Below, in pieces: positions 23,524 through 29,774 of a DNA stretch of 29,774 nucleotides. The DNA comes from CAZVIJ01 sp964626735 (lineage in GTDB: Bacteria; Patescibacteriota; Dojkabacteria; JAOAGR01), in contig CAZVIJ010000018.1 of the NCBI GenBank assembly GCA_964626735.1, positions 1 through 29,774 of the forward strand, written 5' to 3'. Numbering within the stretch: position 1 is the first letter of the stretch; each line of letters begins with the position of its first letter. The notes under the pieces were generated by a model. That model saw only the letters and a program-made list of their open reading frames with translations, did no database searches and was not told the origin of the DNA. The position numbers and the translations under genes are program-made.

Positions 23524-23533
23524 TAAATGAAGT

Positions 23534-24289
23534 ATGGCTGCTAATTCTGATGGAGACTTGATAGTGGCGAGCAAGAACGATAAACGCGTAATAGGTTTTA
23601 TCGTTATAGCTTTTATGGTTGCGGCTTTGTTGCTTGCAGGCATAAATGTTCGTACAAAGAAAAATGCAGCTGTAATACAGAAGAATACCTTGGCGCAGAT
23701 TACGCCTTCGATTGTTGTCATCACTGCTACGCCGATTCCTACGATTTCTACGTTTGTTGCGCCGACGGGTACTGCGGATACGACATCAAGTGGGTTGTTC
23801 GTGACGCCTGCTCCTTCAGTGACTCCAAAGCCAACGGGAAAACTTGCCAAGGATGTTTGCTCTCCTTCGTCGCTTAAGGGGGATGTTGCTTTCCAGGGGT
23901 CGGTAATTTTGTTTACCGGATTGTTTACGATTACCAATACGGGAAAGACGGTTTGCTCGATGAATATTTCCGATTTTATCGGGTTCGTCTACGATCAGGC
24001 GAAAGCTCCCGCATTACGGCTCGAGAAGAATGGCATGGATAATCTCGGCACCTATTCAATCCAGCCGGGAGGGAAGTTTTATACGACCATGCGATGGAAG
24101 ACCCAGCAAACGTGCACGGTCGGATACCACGATGTGCCGTTTACGTTCGTCTACGAATACGCGCCGGGTACGCGGGTCGTCTTTACGGACAACAAGAACA
24201 ACCCGAATGTCACGCTGCAGGTTTGCAACTCCGAAAGTTTTAGCGCACTGGTAACGCTCAACAGCTGGTCTGACAAGATAACGTACTAA
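23534..24289 (+). CDS. Membrane-anchored protein with DUF4232-like extracellular domain
   Basis: 251 aa. A transmembrane helix near residues 18-38 (RVIGFIVIAFMVAALLLAGI) is followed by a Pro/Thr linker (TPIPTIST..., TPAPSVTPKPTGK, about 60-105). The remaining beta domain has 'GLFTITNTGKTVCSMNISDFIGFVYD', 'SIQPGGKFYTTMRWKTQQTCTVGY' and a late Cys (VTLQVCNSES), which resembles DUF4232 in the order of an NTG-x-x-x-C strand, a PGG turn and a W-x-x-x-x-x-C strand. Displayed outside the cell. Function unknown. Divergent from the 347-aa membrane protein with element B between. Confidence 0.65.
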   Translation: MAANSDGDLIVASKNDKRVIGFIVIAFMVAALLLAGINVRTKKNAAVIQKNTLAQITPSIVVITATPIPTISTFVAPTGTADTTSSGLFVTPAPSVTPKPTGKLAKDVCSPSSLKGDVAFQGSVILFTGLFTITNTGKTVCSMNISDFIGFVYDQAKAPALRLEKNGMDNLGTYSIQPGGKFYTTMRWKTQQTCTVGYHDVPFTFVYEYAPGTRVVFTDNKNNPNVTLQVCNSESFSALVTLNSWSDKITY

Positions 24290-24295
24290 CTTTGG

Positions 24296-24301
24296 TACAA
24301 T
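24296..24301 (+). promoter_or_regulatory. -10 box (TACAAT) 7 nt before ATG 24309
   Basis: TACAAT with a 7-nt gap to the ATG, another leaderless-type arrangement. It lies between the previous stop and this start (19-nt gap). No clear -35. Confidence 0.5.
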
Positions 24302-24308
24302 AGGTTCT

Positions 24309-25319
24309 ATGTTCACCGGGGATCTCATCAGGTTTACGAGATACGGGCTTTACTGCCCGCAGGGGGATTTCTATATCGATCCCACGTCGAAGGTTGATAC
24401 CGCCATCATCACCCACGGTCACTCCGACCATGCCCGCCGGGGGCATAAACAGTATTACTGCCACGCATATACCGCCAAGCTTTTGCAGCTGTTTTTCGGG
24501 ATGCGGATAAACGTGCGGCCGCTAGAATTCAAGGAGACGATTACTATCAATAAGGTGAAGGTAACGCTGCATTCTTCGGGGCATATCCTGGGAGCATCTC
24601 AGGTAAAAATAGAATACGGCGAAACGAGCATAATCATTGCCGGCGACTATAAAGTTGAAGAGGACGGCATTACCGACCCGTTCGAATTCGTAGAGTGCGA
24701 TTATTTCGTAACTGAATCGACTTTTGCAAAGCCGTATTACGTTTGGGAAAAACAGGAAACCGTCTTCAAAGATGTCGATGCATGGTGGAAGGGAAACCAA
24801 GCAGCAGGCAAAGTCTCGCTTATCGGCGCGTATTCGTTGGGCAAGTCCCAGCGCTTGTTGAAAAACGTCAACTCGAAATTGGGCCCGATTTTCGTTCACG
24901 AGCAAGTGGCAAAAATCAATCAAATCTATGCTGAATGCGGCAAGGAATTGCCCGGCGTCGAAGTACTCACGCAGGAAACTCCCCTCGACAAACTGGATGG
25001 CGCCCTTATCATCATGAACCCCGGTCTATTCAAAACCGACCTCGTACAGCGAATAAATCCACGCTCGACCGCCTTCGCCTCAGGCTGGATGGCCAACGAA
25101 TGGGGCTGGGGCATGCGAAGCGTCGACAAAGGCATCGTCATCTCCGACCACGCCGACTGGCCCGGCCTCCACCAGGCAATCGAACGGTCTAAAGCATCCA
25201 AAATTTTCGTCCAACACGGCATCACCGGCTACTTCGTTAAGCATCTAAGAACCCAGGGATATGAAGCATACGACGTTACGGAGCTAGTTAAACACGAAGA
25301 CACTTTAAGTTTATTCTAA
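24309..25319 (+). CDS. MBL-fold exonuclease (DNA-ligase-associated / COG1236-like)
   Basis: 336 aa. The N-terminus 'LIRFTRYGLYCPQGDFYIDPTSKVDTAIITHGHSDHA' carries the metallo-beta-lactamase metal motif HxHxDH (H36, H38, D40, H41), followed by SSGHILGASQVKIEYGETSIIIAGDYK (the second His and the GD motif) and 'SDHADWPGL' with a late His. This is the order of the ligase-associated DNA exonuclease family. Such enzymes cut RNA or DNA with two zinc ions. No ATP-dependent DNA ligase or helicase partner is visible here. Cytoplasmic. The stop is directly followed by palindromic element C. Confidence 0.85.
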   Translation: MFTGDLIRFTRYGLYCPQGDFYIDPTSKVDTAIITHGHSDHARRGHKQYYCHAYTAKLLQLFFGMRINVRPLEFKETITINKVKVTLHSSGHILGASQVKIEYGETSIIIAGDYKVEEDGITDPFEFVECDYFVTESTFAKPYYVWEKQETVFKDVDAWWKGNQAAGKVSLIGAYSLGKSQRLLKNVNSKLGPIFVHEQVAKINQIYAECGKELPGVEVLTQETPLDKLDGALIIMNPGLFKTDLVQRINPRSTAFASGWMANEWGWGMRSVDKGIVISDHADWPGLHQAIERSKASKIFVQHGITGYFVKHLRTQGYEAYDVTELVKHEDTLSLF

Positions 25320-25321
25320 AA

Positions 25322-25456
25322 AAGGAGTCTCCCTGAACATATATCCTCCATGATTTTATTTCCTCGTCTATTGCTTACGCAATACGACTCGGGTTTGGCT
25401 ATCTTCGATACGCCAAACAAAATCATCAGTCAGATATATGTTCAGGGAGACTCCTT
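25322..25456. repeat. Nested palindromic element, copy C
   Basis: Left arm 25322-25345 and right arm 25433-25456 pair perfectly over 24 bp (AAGGAGTCTCCCTGAACATA and on). The core has CATGATTTT / CAAAATCAT, a hairpin at 25365-25386 and one at 25393-25418 (GTTTGGC-TATC-TTC-GATA-C-GCCAAAC with a bulged C). It begins 2 nt after the exonuclease stop. Confidence 0.9.
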
Positions 25457-25500
25457 CCTTAATTAATTTAAAGAGGATGAAAAATGGAAATTAAATATGG

Positions 25501-25506
25501 TATGCT
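25501..25506 (+). promoter_or_regulatory. -10 box (TATGCT) 6 nt before ATG 25513
   Basis: TATGCT with exactly 6 nt to the ATG. TGAAAA at 25478-25483 is at a 17-bp distance and could be the -35. It is 45 nt downstream of element C. Confidence 0.5.
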
Positions 25507-25512
25507 GTTGGT

Positions 25513-26250
25513 ATGGAAGGGTTATTAGTAATTTTAATATTTATAGCGGTCGTCGTTGCGATTGTTTTGGGGATCGTTTTCCTCATTAATTTATTTAAGA
25601 AGGCACCGGGGCAGACAGGTTCCGGCCTCAACATTCGGGGGTTCCTGAAATTTTACTTGTATTTTATTTCTTTCGTGACATTGGTGGTAACGGCGTTCGG
25701 GTTGGTTGTGTTCATTAACGCTGCGCTTTCGTATCCGTTGGGATATCAGTTCAGCTACCGGACAGATCAGTATTATGAGCCGGTAACTTCTCCGGTGAAA
25801 GATCCATACGCGCCAGAGATGAACAGTCCATTGAATAACCGCGATGTCATTACGATCGACGGAAAGAAGTACTATGTCGACCAGAAGGCACGAACGAAGG
25901 ATTTGGTGAACGGCGCGACGCTTTCTTTGTCGATGTTCATTCTCTTCTTGATCCACCGGCTCTCAATCAAGTTCGTCGAGACCAAGGATGAGGAGAAGCT
26001 TTCCGGATTCAAGAAATCGTATTTGTTCGTTTCGCTCATCATGTACAGCATCTTCGGTATCATCGCGATTCCGACGGCAATCTACTCGATCATCAACTAC
26101 GCGGTCTTCGACTCCGGCAATCTATCATCCTACAACCGCTCTATTCAGGGCAGCTCGCTTGCGGCGGCGTTGGTATTCGTTCCGATATGGCTTGTATATC
26201 TTGCGCGGATAATTATGTTGCATAAGAAGACGCAGGGGGTGGTTAGCTAG
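25513..26250 (+). CDS. Multi-pass membrane protein (DUF5671-like)
   Basis: 245 aa with five hydrophobic segments: about 4-28, 45-70, 135-155, 180-205 and 215-235. 'FLKFYLYFISFVTLVVTAFGLVVFINAALSYPLG' resembles the DUF5671 start (RKFYLYLVSFV). A hydrophilic loop of about 60 residues rich in Tyr and Pro lies between the second and third. Function unknown. It stands alone with its own leaderless-type promoter and ends (TAG) inside a TTAG-rich tandem repeat. Confidence 0.65.
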   Translation: MEGLLVILIFIAVVVAIVLGIVFLINLFKKAPGQTGSGLNIRGFLKFYLYFISFVTLVVTAFGLVVFINAALSYPLGYQFSYRTDQYYEPVTSPVKDPYAPEMNSPLNNRDVITIDGKKYYVDQKARTKDLVNGATLSLSMFILFLIHRLSIKFVETKDEEKLSGFKKSYLFVSLIMYSIFGIIAIPTAIYSIINYAVFDSGNLSSYNRSIQGSSLAAALVFVPIWLVYLARIIMLHKKTQGVVS

Positions 26251-26290
26251 TTAGGCTGGTTGGGCTGGTTAGGCTGGTTAGGCTGGTTGA
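26243..26290. repeat. 9-bp tandem repeat (TTAGGCTGG)
   Basis: TTAGCTAG, then TTAGGCTGG, TTGGGCTGG, TTAGGCTGG, TTAGGCTGG and TTGA. It is related to the 8-bp TTAGCTGG repeat at 9301-9328, and both overlap the stop codon of a membrane protein gene and end in GGTTGA. Confidence 0.85.
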
Positions 26291-26361
26291 TTGAGGGATT
26301 TTGTTGGTGGGTGGGTGCAGTGACTGTGAATGCGTAAAATAATATACTTGCGTATAACCTC

Positions 26362-29133
26362 ATGAAATCTGCCAAGTTTATGGTTCTCAATCGCGCGTTT
26401 TTATTTGCGCTTTCCGTGCTGATAGCGATTCCGCTTACGGTCAGTAATGCCGCTGCTTCGCGTAAGACGGCGGCTACGGTTCTTCCGGGCGGTTATTCAG
26501 AAAGTGTTGCGATATCTGGTTTTGCCAGCCCTACCGATATGGCGGTAGCGAATGACGGTAGGCTGTTTGTCGCGGAACGCGCGGGTAAGGTTAAAGTCGT
26601 CGTCAACGGCGTAGTCCAGGCGACTCCGGTTCTTTCCATTGGCGTGGATACGACGGGCGAGCGTGGGTTGAAAGGTATCGTGCTCGATCCGAATTTTTCG
26701 TCGAACGGGTACTTATATGTTTTCTATACGTTCCCCGACTCTCCGGCGCACCACCGGGTCAGTCGGTTTACGGTCGTCAATAATGTCGCATCTCCGCAAA
26801 CGGAATCGGTTATCCTCTATACCGACACGCTTGGTTTTTCCAGCAACAATATCGGGGGCAAGATGGCATTCGGCAAGGACGGGCTTTTGTATATCGCTGT
26901 TGGCGACCAAGGGCTTTCTTCCTACGCGGCCGCTATGAACTCGTACTTCGGTAAGGTACTCAGAATCAAGAGCGATGGCACCATTCCTTCTAACAATCCG
27001 TACAATGGTACGGCCTCCGGTAAATTCAAGGCCATATACGCTACCGGCTTCAGGAATCCGAAGAGCATTTCCGTTAATGCAACCGATGGTGATATCTACC
27101 TCACCGATAACGGCAGCACCAAATACGAGGAAGTAAACTCCGTTCTGCCCGGCGCGGATTATGGATGGCCGTCGTGCGAAGGCTACTGTATCGTTACAGG
27201 CGTTACCAATCCGGTGCTCTCGATTCCCCATAAAGTTGCGACGTTCTACGGCACGAATATTGGCGCCGGCGTGTTCTACCATGCAAACCAATTCCCGGCT
27301 TCGATGAAGGGCGATTTCCTGTTCGGCGATACGACGCTCGGCTGGATTAAGTCGCTTGACGCTTCGAACGGCTATACGGTCGGCGATTTTGCGAGCGGCG
27401 CCGCAAGTCCGACTGCGCTCAGCGTCGGTACCGACGGACAGCTCTATTATTTGGCGACGACCGGTTATATGTACAAGATCCGTTACGGAACCGGCGTGGT
27501 CGTCTCCCCTACTCCGATTCCGGAAAAACCCGAAGCGATTATCGACAATCCGATTTCCGGCATAAAATATAAGGCAGGCGATACCGTGCAATTTTCCGGC
27601 ACGGGTTTGGATCAGCAGGACGGCACGTTACCCGCATCGGCATTCAGCTGGACGGTGGATTTTTATCACGACAATTCGATCAACGCATTCCAAGGGCCGT
27701 TCAACAATACCAAGTCCGGGAGCGTGATCCTGCCAAAGTCCGGCATCTCTTCCACCAACAGCTGGTACCGCTTTAATCTTACGGTTACCGACTCGGATGG
27801 AAACAAATCTTCCTCGTTCGTGGATGTCTTCCCGCAGGTTTCGACGATGACGGTCAAAACAGAACCGGAAAACTTTACCGTCAACGTCGATGGCGTTGCA
27901 TCGTCTTCCCCCAAGACGTTCAACAGCGTCGTGGGATTCATGAGGAATGTCAGCGTATCCTCGTCGCAAACGATGAACGGCAAGCCGTACAAGTTTTCGA
28001 GCTGGACCGACAACGGCGCGATCAACCACAATATAGAAACGCCCGTCAACTCGACAAGCTACACGGCAATGTTCACGCCGCTCAACAGCGAAGTGTATAT
28101 GGAGAAGGTTGGCGTCATCGTCGTACAAGCGAATCGGGGCACCGACTTCTCTATCAATACGAGGTATTCGAATAACGGCATCAATTGGTCCGGATGGACG
28201 ATGTCCGGCTATACCTTCGGCGATATCACGATGAAAACCATAAACGGGAAGCTATTCCAGGCGGTTCGAGGTAGCGACCAGGGCATCTACACCAGGTATA
28301 CCGTGAATGGTTCCGATTGGACTCCATGGACGATCAGCGGTTGGACGTATGGTGACGTGACGATGGAAACGTTTAACGGCAGACTGTACCAATCGATAAG
28401 AGGCACCAACAACGGGATCTACACGAGGTATACGGTAGACGGAGATACGTGGAGCAATTGGGAACTTTCGGGCGGCACGCTCGGCGAGGTGTCCTTATAC
28501 CCGTTTTTGGATAAGCTCGTGCAAGCAGTGCGAGGGACGAACGACGTCATTTATACGCGCTATACGCAAAACGGAATCGACTGGACCGATTGGGTGGGAG
28601 ACGGCATGACGTACGGAACGATCACCCAGAATGAATTCCGCGGTATGCTCTACCAATCGATTCGCGGTACGGATAATGGCGTCTATACGAGGTTTTCTCC
28701 AAACGGCATCGGATGGACGGGCTGGACGTTAAGCGGCTACTGCTTGAGCCCTGTCTCTATGGTTACGTTCAATGGAAGGCAGTATCAAGCAATCCGAGGT
28801 ACCGATAACGGCTTGTACCTTCGATTTACCGATAACGGAGCAGCGTGGAGCCCCTGGTTTTACGACGGTACGACGAACGATGACGTAAAGCTCGCGGTAT
28901 TCAACGACCGGCTCATCGAGTCGGCGCGCGGAACGGACAATGCAATACTTACGAGAAGCGCAGATCCCAACCAAAGCTGGACGGGGTTCAATACGAGCGG
29001 GCTTTCGCTTTCTGCGGTTACTACGTTCAAGTACGACAACGGCAAAGTGATACAAGCGGTACGCGGCACCGACAACAATATCTATTCGCGAGTTTCTCCG
29101 AACGGAGTCGATTGGTACGATTGGCTCAAGTAG
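26362..29133 (+). CDS. Secreted PQQ-sugar-dehydrogenase-fold protein fused to lectin-type propeller repeats
   Basis: 923 aa. Signal peptide about 1-33. Residues about 45-380 are a GSDH-type propeller: 'FASPTDMAVANDGRLFVAERAGKVKVV', 'GLKGIVLDPNFSSNGYLYVFYT', 'MAFGKDGLLYIAVGDQG', 'ATGFRNPKSISVN', 'PGADYGWPSCEG'. The catalytic His of the usual H-x-G-G motif is Asn163 (SNNIGGK). About 390-500 is a PKD-like domain ('LPASAFSWTVDFYHD'), then a beta domain ('YKFSSWTDNGAINHN'), as in many secreted PQQ-dehydrogenase-like proteins. About 577-923 are eight 44-residue repeats with RGTDNxIYTR and GxxWTxW, like tectonin/PLL-type lectin propellers. Secreted with no anchor. Dehydrogenase activity is doubtful; binding to sugars is inferred. 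Confidence 0.85.
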   Translation: MKSAKFMVLNRAFLFALSVLIAIPLTVSNAAASRKTAATVLPGGYSESVAISGFASPTDMAVANDGRLFVAERAGKVKVVVNGVVQATPVLSIGVDTTGERGLKGIVLDPNFSSNGYLYVFYTFPDSPAHHRVSRFTVVNNVASPQTESVILYTDTLGFSSNNIGGKMAFGKDGLLYIAVGDQGLSSYAAAMNSYFGKVLRIKSDGTIPSNNPYNGTASGKFKAIYATGFRNPKSISVNATDGDIYLTDNGSTKYEEVNSVLPGADYGWPSCEGYCIVTGVTNPVLSIPHKVATFYGTNIGAGVFYHANQFPASMKGDFLFGDTTLGWIKSLDASNGYTVGDFASGAASPTALSVGTDGQLYYLATTGYMYKIRYGTGVVVSPTPIPEKPEAIIDNPISGIKYKAGDTVQFSGTGLDQQDGTLPASAFSWTVDFYHDNSINAFQGPFNNTKSGSVILPKSGISSTNSWYRFNLTVTDSDGNKSSSFVDVFPQVSTMTVKTEPENFTVNVDGVASSSPKTFNSVVGFMRNVSVSSSQTMNGKPYKFSSWTDNGAINHNIETPVNSTSYTAMFTPLNSEVYMEKVGVIVVQANRGTDFSINTRYSNNGINWSGWTMSGYTFGDITMKTINGKLFQAVRGSDQGIYTRYTVNGSDWTPWTISGWTYGDVTMETFNGRLYQSIRGTNNGIYTRYTVDGDTWSNWELSGGTLGEVSLYPFLDKLVQAVRGTNDVIYTRYTQNGIDWTDWVGDGMTYGTITQNEFRGMLYQSIRGTDNGVYTRFSPNGIGWTGWTLSGYCLSPVSMVTFNGRQYQAIRGTDNGLYLRFTDNGAAWSPWFYDGTTNDDVKLAVFNDRLIESARGTDNAILTRSADPNQSWTGFNTSGLSLSAVTTFKYDNGKVIQAVRGTDNNIYSRVSPNGVDWYDWLK
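28092..29130 (+). repeat. Eight lectin-propeller repeats at the C-terminus of the 923-aa protein
   Basis: Eight units of about 44 residues, each with [VI]RGT[DN]-x-x-[IV]Y-[ST]R and GxxWxxW, with RGTD cores starting near nt 28134. Codons differ between units, so the repeat is old. Units 1 and 8 lie at the ends, so the fold could be a closed propeller with 7 or 8 blades. Confidence 0.85.
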
Positions 29134-29134
29134 C

Positions 29135-29774
29135 TTAGCGGTAGTCGTTTCTACTATGTATAATGGCGGCCTCCTGTGCCTTGATGTCCCTCACCCTGAG
29201 TTCGTCTTGGTAAATTTGGTTGCCGAGGCCTACTATCATCGAAGGAGCTACTCCACCCGTCAGGAAATAATCGATGGCAGCGGTACCGACTTGGAAAAGA
29301 TCGATATACCATGGGGAGTCTGGCGTAACATCTAGTTTTTCTAGCCACATCATGCTGAAGGCTCGGCCTACGAGTTTTGCGACCTTGATACCTTCGACGT
29401 AGGTTGGCGAAACCCATCCTTCGATCGGTACCCAGTCGAGTAACAGCAAGCCTGCGCAGATTACTTGTCGCGCCCTGAGATTGAAATGCTCCCTACCGAG
29501 ATCCACATTTTCTCCTTGCCGAACCGGCGCTTGTACGCTACGTTGTTCGCGGTGCGCATTTGGTTGCGCGAGCGGCTGGCCAGCCGATTTTGCGGGGTTA
29601 CGCGGTTGAGTTCGAGGCTGGGATTCTGCTCCTGCTTGCTGATCACTTGCCCGGTTCAATGCCCCCGCTATGAGCGCGCCTAAATAATCTCTCGGGCGGG
29701 GATTTGGAACTCCTTGTGCTTTGCGATGTTGCTCGGATGCGGGCGATTGATGTCCGGTGCGGTTAGGAGAACGA
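29135..29774 (-). CDS. Hypothetical protein, 5' part beyond the right edge
   Basis: The frame from the stop at 29135-29137 stays open past the TTG-started ORF at 29659 all the way to the window edge, so the gene continues outside and the true start is unseen. The visible part of at least 212 residues starts Gln/Pro/Arg-rich and low-complexity (QPRTQPRNPAKSAGQPLAQPN), then has hydrophobic segments, including 'VICAGLLLLDWVPIEGW' and 'AAIDYFLTGGVAPSMIVGLGN'. No family recognised. It is convergent with the 923-aa gene, with 1 nt between stops. Confidence 0.65.
   Translation of the reverse strand, partial: RSPNRTGHQSPASEQHRKAQGVPNPRPRDYLGALIAGALNRASDQQAGAESQPRTQPRNPAKSAGQPLAQPNAHREQRSVQAPVRQGENVDLGREHFNLRARQVICAGLLLLDWVPIEGWVSPTYVEGIKVAKLVGRAFSMMWLEKLDVTPDSPWYIDLFQVGTAAIDYFLTGGVAPSMIVGLGNQIYQDELRVRDIKAQEAAIIHSRNDYR

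Noticed and set aside
18599..25456. CRISPR array or IS element reading of the repeated cores
   Set aside because: The copies are kilobases apart with no spacers, and no transposase gene lies within or beside them.

Overview
The window looks like a chromosomal segment of a Candidate Phyla Radiation (Patescibacteria) bacterium, perhaps Microgenomates-, Katanobacteria- or Saccharimonadia-like. Reasons: an F1-ATPase epsilon-like subunit, a cluster of tiny lysine/alanine/proline histone-H1-like proteins, a DUF2298 (Chlor_Arch_YYY) membrane protein, many single-anchor surface proteins with Pro/Thr linkers, cohesin and dockerin modules, few Shine-Dalgarno sequences, and genes packed with almost no spacing. 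The code appears standard: TAA, TAG and TGA all end genes in sensible places. I could not assign the lineage more precisely.

Layout. 1-480: the K/E-rich end of an unknown gene and an AtpC-like gene. 531-1838: a membrane-anchored surface protein. 1874-3943: three unrecognised genes, each with a -10 box ending 6 nt before its ATG. 3961-5280: a flavin amine oxidase. 5350-6122: four tandem 41-43-aa lysine-rich basic proteins, three of them with clear own promoters and three with terminators. 6210-9250: a PqqD-like/M50 metallopeptidase fusion whose stop overlaps the start of an asparagine-synthetase-type amidotransferase. 9309-12067 (minus): a membrane acyltransferase and a GT39/PMT-like glycosyltransferase with overlapping ends. 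12164-14395: the DUF2298 protein. 14679-15857: a probable abundant secreted or surface-layer protein with a consensus promoter, a strong terminator and unusual codon use. 15986-21224: a cell-surface block made of an anchored Ig-like protein, a secreted dockerin protein, and two anchored cohesin proteins. 21255-26250: an acetyltransferase, an unknown gene, two anchored lipobox-less surface proteins (divergent), an MBL-fold exonuclease and a DUF5671-like membrane protein. 26362-29133: a secreted PQQ-sugar-dehydrogenase-fold protein carrying eight lectin-propeller-like repeats. 29135-29774 (minus): the 3' part of a gene that runs off the right edge.

The most unusual feature is a family of about 135-147 bp nested palindromes at 18599-18745, 23335-23475 and 25322-25456, with related or degenerate copies at 18909-18953 (inverted) and 18970-19081. 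Each carries a two-hairpin core. Most of its hairpins read C-GAA-G at the tip on the minus strand, and several have a bulged base near the tip. The long outer arms differ completely between copies, yet each pair of arms is near-perfectly self-complementary. They sit between genes, once as a terminator-like position, once in a divergent promoter region, and once inside a 572-bp gene-free, palindrome-dense region.

Functionally most of the window serves the cell envelope: surface glycan or lipid-linked sugar enzymes (GT39, DUF2298, acyltransferase, AsnB-type), a surface-layer candidate, and a minimal cohesin-dockerin attachment system near a lectin-bearing secreted enzyme-fold protein.
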